From assembly GCA_000403495.2 (NCBI GenBank), contig KE159820.1, positions 95,563 to 159,562 of the forward strand: a DNA stretch of 64,000 nt. Direction: 5' to 3'. Made by a program: the position numbers and the translations under genes. This document shows positions 1 to 7,477 of this stretch, piece by piece (position 1 is the first letter of the stretch; each line of letters opens with the position of its first letter). This stretch comes from Lachnospiraceae bacterium 10-1. GTDB lineage: Bacteria; Bacillota; Clostridia; Lachnospirales; Lachnospiraceae. The notes under the pieces were generated by a model. The model was not told where the DNA came from. It saw only the letters and a program-made list of their open reading frames with translations, and did not search any database.

Positions 1-631
1 CATTTTTAAACAATGTATATAAATAGCTTCTGTTAATACACACGTAATCCGCCACATCTGTAATCCTGATGGAATTACAGTAATTGCTTACAATAAAATC
101 CACTGCCCTTCTCACATAATAATCAGCCTTATCTATTTCTCCCTTTTCCTCAACATGAGCGCTTTCCGCAATCAGGGATAAAAACAGATAAAGCTGTCCG
201 TTTCTTCTTAAATCATTTGCCACACCAAAGGTATTATGTTCCATCATATCCATAACTGCTTTGGTAAACTCTTTGTCCCTATCCGATTTAAATATAGGAG
301 TTGCCGCTGAAAACCCCATATCCCGCATTAGTTCTTCGGCCATATTTCCATTAAATCCTACCCACACATAAGTCCAGGGATCCATCTCATCCGCCTGATA
401 AAAGGTAAGCACATCCGGTGGAATTACAAACCCGTATCCGGCCTCTAAAAAATAATCCTTATTTCCAATAGAAAATTTCCCCTTACCGCTAAGTACAAAA
501 TGCACCACAAAATGAGGCTTAATTGCCGGACCAAAGCTATGGAAAGGCTCTGTTCTGGATATTCCACAGCAGTTTACAAACAAACTTCCTTTTTTCTCAC
601 CGGAAAATTCTAATTCATACGCTTTTTCCAC
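1..631 (-). CDS. AraC-family transcriptional regulator, 3' part outside window
   Basis: The first 210 codons of a regulator are visible; the gene runs off the left edge. The N-terminal half reads as an AraC-type cupin sensor domain (motifs KPHFVVHFVLSGKG and FVIPPDVLTFYQ). The visible end enters the DNA-binding domain (IRITDVADYVCINRSYLYTLF), which matches the first helix-turn-helix of the AraC/XylS family. The start is GTG at 631, seven bases after a GGAGG box. Sugar-responsive AraC regulators share this layout, but the ligand cannot be read from the sequence. Most of the second helix-turn-helix is missing, so the call rests on the sensor domain and the first helices. Confidence 0.85.
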   Translation of the reverse strand, partial: MEKAYELEFSGEKKGSLFVNCCGISRTEPFHSFGPAIKPHFVVHFVLSGKGKFSIGNKDYFLEAGYGFVIPPDVLTFYQADEMDPWTYVWVGFNGNMAEELMRDMGFSAATPIFKSDRDKEFTKAVMDMMEHNTFGVANDLRRNGQLYLFLSLIAESAHVEEKGEIDKADYYVRRAVDFIVSNYCNSIRITDVADYVCINRSYLYTLFKN

Positions 632-642
632 AAGGAAACCTC

Positions 643-1302
643 CTAAGTAGTCAGGCTGATTATTTTTTGCTCCGCATCATAAATAAGATTCAGCTTTATT
701 CCCTCTTGCGTATATTCTCCCGCCAAAAGCTCCAATTGATAAACTGTCCCTTCCACGTCCACAAGTTCTAAAATCCAGGGAGTATTGTCAACGTCTCTCT
801 GCAAAGTCAGTCCGGTGAGAGTTTCTCCCTGGGTAAACTCGTTAATTCCAAAAAGCAGATTTTCGTGTACCCCTACATCTCCACTTTCATACAGCTTGAT
901 TTCCGTAAAGGAAATTTCCGTCTGATTCACTAAAGTAACGGGAATTGGAACAAGAACAGCCGCTTCCTCTTCTCCCTTCATATTAGTTAGCGTATTCAAA
1001 TGACGCTCATAAGAAGAAATTAATGCATCCATGATCTGGATCAAAATATCAATCTCCTCATCATCCATTTCCACCAAATTGTAGCCTTCTACCTCTGTTA
1101 TCTTTTCCCTTAACTCCGTTAAAGCTTCATCCAGCGAATTATTGTCAACATCATTATGTGCTTCTACCACCTGATTGTGTATTTCAGCCAACTGTGCATA
1201 TTTTTGCTGTGCCTGGGCTACCTTTTCCTCAGAAGGTCCGCATGCTGTAACAAAAATGCACAAGCAGCATATTATAAATAAGGAAGTAATCTTTTTAAAC
1301 AT
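643..1302 (-). CDS. Putative lipoprotein of unknown function
   Basis: A 219-residue protein with a lysine-containing signal peptide (MFKKITSLF) and a lipobox ending VTAC, so it is probably lipid-anchored on the outer face of the membrane. After the cysteine comes a helical, acidic stretch (roughly residues 25-125), then a beta-rich C-terminal half. I do not recognise the family. I start it at 1302, because this puts the signal peptide at the N-terminus; the open frame extends 27 codons further upstream without a ribosome site. It lies 11 bases upstream of the AraC gene on the same strand, so the two may be cotranscribed. Confidence 0.65.
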   Translation of the reverse strand: MFKKITSLFIICCLCIFVTACGPSEEKVAQAQQKYAQLAEIHNQVVEAHNDVDNNSLDEALTELREKITEVEGYNLVEMDDEEIDILIQIMDALISSYERHLNTLTNMKGEEEAAVLVPIPVTLVNQTEISFTEIKLYESGDVGVHENLLFGINEFTQGETLTGLTLQRDVDNTPWILELVDVEGTVYQLELLAGEYTQEGIKLNLIYDAEQKIISLTT

Positions 1303-1451
1303 ATCCTCTGTCTCATTCTTTCTATAAGTATAGTCTCTGTTATTCAGTATAAAAAAATAGAAAGAAAAAAGCAAGCTTGACAAAGCCTCTTCCTTATTTT
1401 ATAATAACTCTTGTGCATTAGGTATCAATAGACAAATACAATATTTATTAT

Positions 1452-1522
1452 GCGGGTGTAGTTCAATGGTAGAACACCAGCCTTCCAAGCTGGATACGTG
1501 GGTTCGATTCCCATCACCCGCT
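1452..1522 (+). tRNA. tRNA-Gly (anticodon TCC)
   Basis: A complete cloverleaf of 71 bases. Acceptor arms GCGGGTG and CACCCGC pair, the D arm is GTTC/GAAC, the anticodon stem CCAGC/GCTGG encloses loop CTTCCAA with anticodon TCC at 1484-1486, and the T arm is GTGGG-TTCGATT-CCCAT. The discriminator base is T. CCA is not encoded. A short T-run follows at 1524-1528. The convergent protease gene ends inside the acceptor stem. Confidence 0.97.
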
Positions 1523-2503
1523 CTTTTTATATACTTTTGTAAATAAAAATGGCATAAACACAATTCCATTAAGAACCAACAGCATCAAAACATCCTCCCA
1601 TCTATATACCTGATTTCCTATATCTGTACTTTGAGTCAGCACTACTCCCATATTATTATTTATATAATGAATCACAATAGGAACCCATAAATTACCTGTT
1701 TTGCAATAAGCATAGCCAAAGAAAACTGAAAATGTAATGCAGGTAATCTGATGCAGCAAAATACTGTAAATCCATGTATCCGGGCTATATAAAAACACAT
1801 TAAGCGGCAAATGCCACAGTCCCCAGATTACACCCAGTAGTATCACACCACCCTTTAGTCCAAAACGCTTTTGAAGCATAGGCTGCAGGAAAAATCTCCA
1901 TCCATACTCTTCCCCGAAAAAGGCAATAAATGACAAATAAAAATTAATTACCAGAACCACCATTGTAATCCATGTTTCAGGAGCAATAAATATTCCCCTT
2001 AACTCACCAAGCCCATCCGGAATGCTTGATAAAATCAAGCGCAGTATATACAATACAAAAAACAAAAGCATCATCAAAAAAGATTGCTTTACTTTATTCC
2101 CCCCAAATCGAAGCCCATAATCATCTCTTACTTCCTTCTTTTCCCAAAGCAACATAATCCATGATAAAATACTTCCCAATATTAGTACATAGTTTTCAGC
2201 CAAAAACCACATATCCGAAGAAAAAAATACACTTCCTATTGTAAGCAGCATAGAGATTCCTGCTGTTACTAAATAGGTAATAAAAAATTTTCCAGGTTTC
2301 CTTTTTTCTTTTCCGGTCGTCAGCAATAGTGCAAGTATAACTGCTGCTGCAGGATACATCATCTGCGCTGATGCAAATATGGTAACATCATTTCCTTTCC
2401 GGCTGCTGATTCCCATGAAAAATCCCATAAGTATCGTTATGCCAAAATTCACCACTACAAAAACCTTTAACTGCTTCCTTTCAACATCTGTCCACTGCTT
2501 CAT
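1514..2503 (-). CDS. CPBP-family intramembrane metalloprotease
   Basis: A polytopic membrane protein of 329 residues with the CPBP (CAAX protease/Abi) motifs: EEYGWRFFLQP carrying the paired glutamates and arginine, GLWHLPLN with the second-motif histidine, and HYINNN with the third. Family members cleave within the membrane; in bacteria they are often linked to bacteriocin immunity. I start at 2503 rather than six codons upstream, because GAGGAGG lies nine bases before this ATG. The start follows the stop of the upstream membrane gene by one base, so translation is probably coupled. The last nine bases overlap the 3' end of the convergent tRNA-Gly. Confidence 0.85.
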   Translation of the reverse strand: MKQWTDVERKQLKVFVVVNFGITILMGFFMGISSRKGNDVTIFASAQMMYPAAAVILALLLTTGKEKRKPGKFFITYLVTAGISMLLTIGSVFFSSDMWFLAENYVLILGSILSWIMLLWEKKEVRDDYGLRFGGNKVKQSFLMMLLFFVLYILRLILSSIPDGLGELRGIFIAPETWITMVVLVINFYLSFIAFFGEEYGWRFFLQPMLQKRFGLKGGVILLGVIWGLWHLPLNVFLYSPDTWIYSILLHQITCITFSVFFGYAYCKTGNLWVPIVIHYINNNMGVVLTQSTDIGNQVYRWEDVLMLLVLNGIVFMPFLFTKVYKKSG

Positions 2504-2504
2504 C

Positions 2505-3005
2505 TTACTTATCCTCCTCATCTTCCGCCTCTTCTGCTGCTTCTGTCTCTAACTTCTTTTCTCTCATTTTAGCAAATCCTCCTCCTATTAAAAAGATAAG
2601 AAAGGATATACTAAAAGTGTATGCCGCTGATATAGCCGAAATATTCAAAACCATTTCCATATTTCCCGAATTTTCTTTTACACCGCTCAATATCCTTAAA
2701 GCACCTACTATAAGTGCTGGCCAAAGGCTGTACACCAGATAAGATTTGATTCCTGGCACCTTTTTTGATTGATAGCTCCATACGCCCTTCCATGCCCAGC
2801 TAACCGTTACAAATACTGCTACTACCATAAAGACAATCCCTTCACCTAAGATCTTATCGCCTTCGTCTAAAATAATTCCCTGAATAATCATCTCCGCCAA
2901 AAGCAGCCAAAACATCAGCCAGAAACCATAATGTTCCACCATAAGCAAATCCATTTTCTGTCTCTCATCTACCTTTTCTTCAAACAACCGTTTAAATTTA
3001 CTCAT
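2505..3005 (-). CDS. Small membrane protein, DUF6773-like
   Basis: A 166-residue protein with about four predicted membrane helices (near residues 27-45, 55-72, 90-106, 125-142). The cytosolic N-terminus has a VDERQKMDLL motif, and the C-terminal tail is very acidic (EAAEEAEDEEDK). The architecture matches small membrane proteins encoded beside XRE regulators in Firmicutes, often labelled DUF6773 or DUF3796; this label is from memory and no search was run. It overlaps the upstream XRE gene by eight bases and abuts the CPBP gene, so the three form one operon. Function is unknown. Confidence 0.6.
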   Translation of the reverse strand: MSKFKRLFEEKVDERQKMDLLMVEHYGFWLMFWLLLAEMIIQGIILDEGDKILGEGIVFMVVAVFVTVSWAWKGVWSYQSKKVPGIKSYLVYSLWPALIVGALRILSGVKENSGNMEMVLNISAISAAYTFSISFLIFLIGGGFAKMREKKLETEAAEEAEDEEDK

Positions 3006-3210
3006 TTTCTGCCTCCTCTTCTTCCCAAAAAAGTTCGTCCAGTGTCTTTCCCAGCGCCCTGCAAATAGAAAGGCAAAGCTGCAGGGAAGGATTGAATTTA
3101 CCAGACTCTATCATACCAATGGTCTGTCTGGTTGCCCCTACCAGATCTGCCAGCTGCTCCTGAGACAAATCTTTTTCTATTCTTGCTATTTTCATCTTTT
3201 TATTTTTCAA
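2998..3210 (-). CDS. XRE-family transcriptional regulator, short YgzD-like
   Basis: A 70-residue single-domain regulator. The helix-turn-helix is clear: SQEQLADLVGATRQTIGMIE, then GKFNPSLQLCLSICRALGKTLDELFW. The length fits the small DNA-binding proteins that head operons for membrane proteins. I choose a TTG start at 3210, six bases after AAGGGAG; the frame extends six codons upstream to another TTG without a ribosome site. It is the first gene of a three-gene operon with the DUF6773-like and CPBP proteins and probably controls that operon's own promoter. Confidence 0.85.
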   Translation of the reverse strand: MKNKKMKIARIEKDLSQEQLADLVGATRQTIGMIESGKFNPSLQLCLSICRALGKTLDELFWEEEEAENE

Positions 3211-3300
3211 ATAATTCTCCCTTCTCAAGTACTGATTTATTATTTATCGTTTCTATTTTTCCCGTCAATTCTTTATCCTTTTAGCTTCTTATTTACTTAT

Positions 3301-3329
3301 AATATATATTTTAATTTGCTTTTTGTCAA
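3301..3329 (-). promoter_or_regulatory. Promoter of the XRE-membrane protein-CPBP operon
   Basis: On the minus strand, TTGACA (3324-3329) is separated by 17 bases from TATATT (3301-3306). This is a near-consensus sigma-A promoter about 90 bases upstream of the TTG start. The rest of the 3211-3413 gap is very AT-rich and holds no open frame that I trust. Confidence 0.6.
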
Positions 3330-3571
3330 TTATATTTTACATTTTATACAATAAATTATTCTTTGTTATACTTCATGTACAATTTTCTGCTATTATAAAG
3401 TAAATATGAATTGCTTGAGTTTCCGCAAAATGTAAGCCCAAAATGAATACATCTTTCCAAAGTGCCAGTCTGCCGGTTTTTTTGATATTGCAGAATGACA
3501 GTTTATGAAGTAGAGGCACTTTAATAAGCCCCGCCGAAACCGGACTTTGGGGGACATATTCTTTTATCTGT

Positions 3572-4825
3572 TCAAATGGCAAACTTAAGACAGAGCTGGC
3601 GATACTTCAGACGTTTCGTCCGAAACCAGAGCCTGACGCCTTCTTTTGCATACGATAGTATACTAGAGATGCCTTTTGCCAGCCGGTAATAGCAGAAGAA
3701 AACTTTTTGCTTTACCGGATCTGCTGTTTTTATGATGGAAACCTTTAGCGCATTTGTCTCGGGTTCCATGGAAACCAAGCCTAGGAATGCCATGCACAAA
3801 GTGATATAAAAATTCAGGGCATTGATTGCCTTTAACTTTCTGACACGAAAGTTTTCAAACCGGAACATCTGTTTTTTGCAGCGAAAATATTCTTCTATTT
3901 TCCAACGGGAAAAATAAGTCCTTGCCACCTGGACCGCCTCCTCCTTGGAGCTGATTTTTTTGTTGGTGGCAAGCATCATTGGATGCTCTGTGATCCCGTA
4001 AACAAGCACCAGATAAATGGCTTTTCTAGATGCAGTGATCTGCACTTTGACATGGGAGAGGTATGCTTCATGGCTCTTACCTTTGTAAAAGACATTTGTT
4101 TTAATCTTTCCCTTCCTGCGGTTACGCAGTTCTGAAGCCATTGTCCATTTGTTATGGTATAAGAGTTTACGGTTAGATTTCAGGCGGATCACATAATCCT
4201 GTTCCAGTTCCTCCAGTTTTAGAAACATTTTGTTATCATCATAGCCGCGGTCCATACAAAAGACTGCTTTTCCAAAGAGGGCTGCTCCCAGTTCCATGGA
4301 CTGAAATGTAATCGTGTTTACAGACTTATAGGCTTTTTCAGAAGAAGAATGTATTTTGGAAAAAATGCTGACAGGGTGATTACTGCATGTAAGTACACAT
4401 GCCTCTGTGACATGGTAGCCTTTTTTGTAAACATTTTTTGTGGATGTGCTTTCAGAACCGTCCCTGACGGTCCCAAGAGACTCAAATTTATGGCCATCCG
4501 GTTTTACAACATCACTGTCATCGATATAAACCACCGGTTCATCAGGTGTCCATTTTTTCACCTGCTGAAGGTAAGAAGCAGCTGCAGATGCAGGAGTACC
4601 TTTATCAAGATGTTTGGATAGTCGGTCAACGACATTGATTTTTTTAGAAGACTCGTGAAGCTGGTCAGCCACATCCGTCAGCAGGCAGCTTTTAGAAGCC
4701 AGAATGCCATAAGTGATGTCAACAGTAAATTTCTTATCTGGTTTGGAAAGATGTTTGGAGATTTTATTTGTAAAAGTTAAAATATTTCGTTTCAATTGGT
4801 AAGTATTTGATGTAAAATTAACCAC
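3572..4825 (-). CDS. IS4-family transposase (DDE)
   Basis: A 417-residue transposase. The first catalytic aspartate is in VVYIDDSDVVK (near residue 102), the second in VFCMDRGYDD (near 195). The IS4 signature Y-2-R-3-E-6-K is present exactly as YFSRWKIEEYFRCKK (near 308-322). The start is GTG at 4825, seven bases after GGAGG. That ribosome site lies inside one arm of an inverted repeat in the leader. No frameshift or internal stop is seen, so the enzyme should be functional. Confidence 0.92.
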   Translation of the reverse strand: MVNFTSNTYQLKRNILTFTNKISKHLSKPDKKFTVDITYGILASKSCLLTDVADQLHESSKKINVVDRLSKHLDKGTPASAAASYLQQVKKWTPDEPVVYIDDSDVVKPDGHKFESLGTVRDGSESTSTKNVYKKGYHVTEACVLTCSNHPVSIFSKIHSSSEKAYKSVNTITFQSMELGAALFGKAVFCMDRGYDDNKMFLKLEELEQDYVIRLKSNRKLLYHNKWTMASELRNRRKGKIKTNVFYKGKSHEAYLSHVKVQITASRKAIYLVLVYGITEHPMMLATNKKISSKEEAVQVARTYFSRWKIEEYFRCKKQMFRFENFRVRKLKAINALNFYITLCMAFLGLVSMEPETNALKVSIIKTADPVKQKVFFCYYRLAKGISSILSYAKEGVRLWFRTKRLKYRQLCLKFAI

Positions 4826-4827
4826 AG

Positions 4828-4901
4828 GGAATCCTCCTCTTTTTGTTTAGTATGATTTTATTGTGGTGATTAAATTTTACATCAAAAAGGAGAAGGATTC
4901 C
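4828..4901 (-). promoter_or_regulatory. Leader hairpin that can mask the transposase ribosome site
   Basis: Bases 4828-4845 and 4883-4901 are nearly perfect complements (an eight-pair outer stem and a six-pair inner stem around a short mismatch). The GGAGG of the transposase lies in the 4828-4845 arm. A transcript entering from outside the element would contain both arms and hide the ribosome site; a transcript starting inside would lack the distal arm. This anti-read-through design is established for IS10 and IS50; applying it here is inference. Confidence 0.55.
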
Positions 4902-4991
4902 TTATTTTTTGGCTTATTTTTTTAAGTTGTACATAATTAGTACATACGATTGGTGGTTCTGTGGATAGAACTGCGGAAACTCAAGAATGAA

Positions 4992-5030
4992 TTGATATTT
5001 TTTCTTATACAGTATATACTTAGTATATAC
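4992..5030 (+). promoter_or_regulatory. Promoter and palindromic operator of the toxin-antitoxin pair
   Basis: TTGATA (4992-4997) lies 17 bases from TATACT (5015-5020). The -10 box is embedded in two copies of the palindrome GTATATAC (5012-5019 and 5023-5030) separated by three bases, a good candidate for autoregulation by the antitoxin or its complex. The -35 box begins inside the IS4 target duplication, so the insertion left the promoter whole. Confidence 0.65.
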
Positions 5031-5053
5031 AAAATTATAAGGAGATTTTTTGC

Positions 5054-5296
5054 ATGCAGGCTCAAGTAAAAGAATGGGGAAATAGTCAGGGAATCAGACT
5101 GTCGAAAGAAATACTAAAAAGTGCAGGAATTGCACTAAATGAAGTTTTAGATGTTACAGTATCAAGTGGTATAATTACTTTAACAAAACCAGTTCGGCAT
5201 AAAACGCTGGAAGAAAGAGCAGTGGAATTTAATGGAAAGCTAATGCTTGACGGGGAATATGACTGGGGCAATCCTGTCGGAAGAGAGGTGTGGTAA
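5054..5296 (+). CDS. MazE/PemI-like antitoxin (AbrB fold)
   Basis: An 80-residue protein. The N-terminal half matches the MazE SpoVT/AbrB DNA-binding fold (VKEWGNSQGIRLSKEIL, then DVTVSSGIITLTKP). The C-terminal half (roughly 45-80) is the flexible acidic segment that in this family wraps the toxin. An AAGGAG box precedes the ATG. Its stop codon overlaps the next start (TAATG), so antitoxin and toxin are translationally coupled. In the family, the antitoxin neutralises the ribonuclease and represses its own promoter. Confidence 0.85.
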   Translation: MQAQVKEWGNSQGIRLSKEILKSAGIALNEVLDVTVSSGIITLTKPVRHKTLEERAVEFNGKLMLDGEYDWGNPVGREVW

Positions 5297-5598
5297 TGGA
5301 ACATTTACATCAGGGAGATATCTTGAAAATTGATAAAATCGTGCACCCGGTATTAGTTGCCAGTAAGGATTTTTTCAATTCCAGCGGTGAGATAATAGGA
5401 TGTCCTATTATTATTAATTCCAAGCCGGGGCCCCTTCATATATGGATGTCTACAGAAAATACAAAAGGATATATCCATTGTGAAAAACTTGCATTGCTGG
5501 ATTTATCTATTCGTGGTTATAAAAAAACAGACAGCTTGCCAATTTCCGAAATGATTAATGTATCTGATGCCATTCAGGGTATTTTTGAATACATTTGA
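5296..5598 (+). CDS. MazF/PemK-like mRNA interferase toxin
   Basis: A 100-residue protein. The N-terminus (HQGDILKIDKIVHPVLVASKDFFN) follows the PemK/MazF pattern GDI...HP.LV.S...FN, followed by GEIIGCPI. The C-terminal part (GYIHCEKLALLDLSIRGYKK, then SDAIQGIFEYI) matches the family's dimer and catalytic region. It lacks the usual arginine-rich RP loop, so it is a divergent member. I place the start at ATG 5296, seven bases after GAGAGG; an in-frame GTG two codons earlier is less well spaced. Family members are sequence-specific endoribonucleases. Confidence 0.75.
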   Translation: MEHLHQGDILKIDKIVHPVLVASKDFFNSSGEIIGCPIIINSKPGPLHIWMSTENTKGYIHCEKLALLDLSIRGYKKTDSLPISEMINVSDAIQGIFEYI

Positions 5599-5657
5599 TG
5601 TTATTTCTGTATTTTTCCACACCTTCTTTTGTTCGTTTTATCCACGTTACGCAATCT

Positions 5658-7418
5658 TTACGCTAACGCAAACTGGCTGTTATACAGTTCTGCATAAAAT
5701 CCCTGCTTTTTAAGCAGTTCATTATGATTTCCCTGCTCTATAATATGTCCGTCTTTCATCACCAGAATTACATCTGCATTCTGTATAGTGGACAAACGAT
5801 GCGCTACAATAAAGCTGGTTCTGCCTTCCATCATTGCTGCAAATGCCTTTTGAATCTTAATCTCAGTTCTTGTATCAATTGATGAGGTAGCCTCATCCAA
5901 TATCAGCATAGATGGCAGGGAAAGCATTACCCTTGTAATGCACAAAAGCTGTTTCTGTCCCTGGGAAAGGCTCCCACCGTCCTCGCCAATTACCGTGTCA
6001 TATCCGTCAGGCAGACGCCGGATAAAGCTGTGGGCATGAGATTTCCTGGCCGCAGCAACGATTTCTTCCTCTGTGGCATCCGGTTTTCCAAAAGTGATAT
6101 TTTCCCGTATGGTTCCCCTTTTCAGCCATGTGTCCTGCAATACCATACCATAAGAAGTCCTCAGGGACTTTCTTGTAATATTGCGGATATCTTCGCCTTC
6201 CACCTGAATACTTCCTTTATCTACATCATAAAAGCGCATCAGCAAATTAATAATTGTCGTCTTTCCGCAGCCGGTAGGTCCAACAATGGCAATTCTCTGC
6301 CCCGGAGTTACATATAAGTTTAAATTCTCTATCAGTTTTTTATCCGGCACATAAGAAAAAGCCACATGTGTAAGATCAACTTTTCCCTGTACTCCATTAA
6401 GTAAAACCGCATTTTCCCGATCGGGTATCTGAGGCTCTTCTTCAATCAATTCAAAAATCCGGGCAGCACAGGCCAAAGCATTTTGAAGCTCCGTTATGAC
6501 GCCGGAAATTTCATTAAAAGGTTTGGTATACTGATTGGCATAGGAAAGAAAGCAGGTAAGCTGACCTACGGAAAGGCCGCCCCTTATTACAGCAAGCGCG
6601 CCGGTAAGACCAACCCCTGTATATACAAGACTGTTTACGAATCTGGTACAGGGATTCGTAAGAGATGAAAAAAAGATGGCGCGAAGAGAACATTTTTCCA
6701 GTCTTCCGTTAATCTCATCAAATCTTTTCAGCGTTTCATCCTCTCTGCAAAATGCCTGGACTACCTTTTGATTTCCCACCATTTCATTGACAAGATCCGT
6801 CTGTTCCCCTCTGGTCTTTGCCTGAAGCCTGAACATATGGAAAGTCTTCCTTGCAATAAAGCTGGCTACCAGTAAAGACACCGGTGTAATTACTACCACT
6901 ACAATAGTAATTCCCACATTCACAGACAACATAAACCCCAGAGTTCCGAGAATCGTAATAATTCCTGTAAACAACTGGGTAAAGCCAATCAAAAGTCCGT
7001 CTGCAAACTGATCCACATCCGCTACTACCCGGCTGACAATATCTCCATGTGAATGGGCATCTACATACTTTAAAGGAAGAATTTCCAGCCTTCTAAATGC
7101 TTTTTTACGAATATCCTGTATAATATTGTATACTATCTTATTATTGCAAATGCTCATGATCCACTGCGCCAATGAAGTCAGCAAAATCACCACTGCCATT
7201 TTTTTTAATAAATGAAATAGATCATCCCAGAATCCGGCTTCACCTGCCTGTTTTAACAAATCTACCGCCTTACCTGTAAGTACCGGAAGATATAAGGTAA
7301 AAGCAACACTAATCACTGCCATTATAATCATTATGGTCATAAGGCCCCCATAAGGCTTAATATATTTAAGAACCTTGATTAAGGTTTCCTTCTGTCTGCT
7401 ATCCTTTTTCTTTTCCAT
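5658..7418 (-). CDS. ABC exporter half-transporter, subunit B (intact catalytic residues)
   Basis: A 586-residue fused permease-ATPase of the multidrug/lipid exporter class. Six membrane helices fill about residues 1-320; the ATPase follows with Walker A GPTGCGKTT, a variant signature LSQGQ, Walker B SMLILDEATSSID with the catalytic glutamate, and switch histidine in IVAHRL. The adjacent upstream gene encodes a partner with the complementary defects, so the two very probably form a heterodimer with one consensus and one degenerate ATP site, as in TM287/288 and BmrCD. It is the last gene of the degV-suf-ABC operon. Substrate unknown. Confidence 0.9.
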   Translation of the reverse strand: MEKKKDSRQKETLIKVLKYIKPYGGLMTIMIIMAVISVAFTLYLPVLTGKAVDLLKQAGEAGFWDDLFHLLKKMAVVILLTSLAQWIMSICNNKIVYNIIQDIRKKAFRRLEILPLKYVDAHSHGDIVSRVVADVDQFADGLLIGFTQLFTGIITILGTLGFMLSVNVGITIVVVVITPVSLLVASFIARKTFHMFRLQAKTRGEQTDLVNEMVGNQKVVQAFCREDETLKRFDEINGRLEKCSLRAIFFSSLTNPCTRFVNSLVYTGVGLTGALAVIRGGLSVGQLTCFLSYANQYTKPFNEISGVITELQNALACAARIFELIEEEPQIPDRENAVLLNGVQGKVDLTHVAFSYVPDKKLIENLNLYVTPGQRIAIVGPTGCGKTTIINLLMRFYDVDKGSIQVEGEDIRNITRKSLRTSYGMVLQDTWLKRGTIRENITFGKPDATEEEIVAAARKSHAHSFIRRLPDGYDTVIGEDGGSLSQGQKQLLCITRVMLSLPSMLILDEATSSIDTRTEIKIQKAFAAMMEGRTSFIVAHRLSTIQNADVILVMKDGHIIEQGNHNELLKKQGFYAELYNSQFALA

Positions 7419-7477
7419 GCGCCCTTCCTCTCACACACTACAAGTCATTTTATGACACGATGCAAAATTAAATTTTG

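Larger units (their letters stand above)
3414..4986 (-). mobile_element. IS4-family insertion sequence, complete
   Basis: About 1.57 kb. The ends carry a perfect 14-base inverted repeat, CTTGAGTTTCCGCA at 3414-3427 and its complement at 4972-4985. The eight bases ATGAATTG occur directly outside both ends (3406-3413 and 4987-4994), which is a target-site duplication; the exact cut is uncertain by one base, because the terminal bases differ. A single transposase gene fills the element. Intact repeats, duplication and reading frame point to a recent and possibly active insertion. It sits between the promoter of the XRE operon and that of the mazEF-like pair. Confidence 0.9.

Noticed and set aside
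3373..3582. A 69-codon minus-strand frame across the left end of the IS4 element
   Set aside because: It crosses the terminal inverted repeat and target duplication, has no recognisable domain, and partly covers the transposase end; it is best explained as chance.
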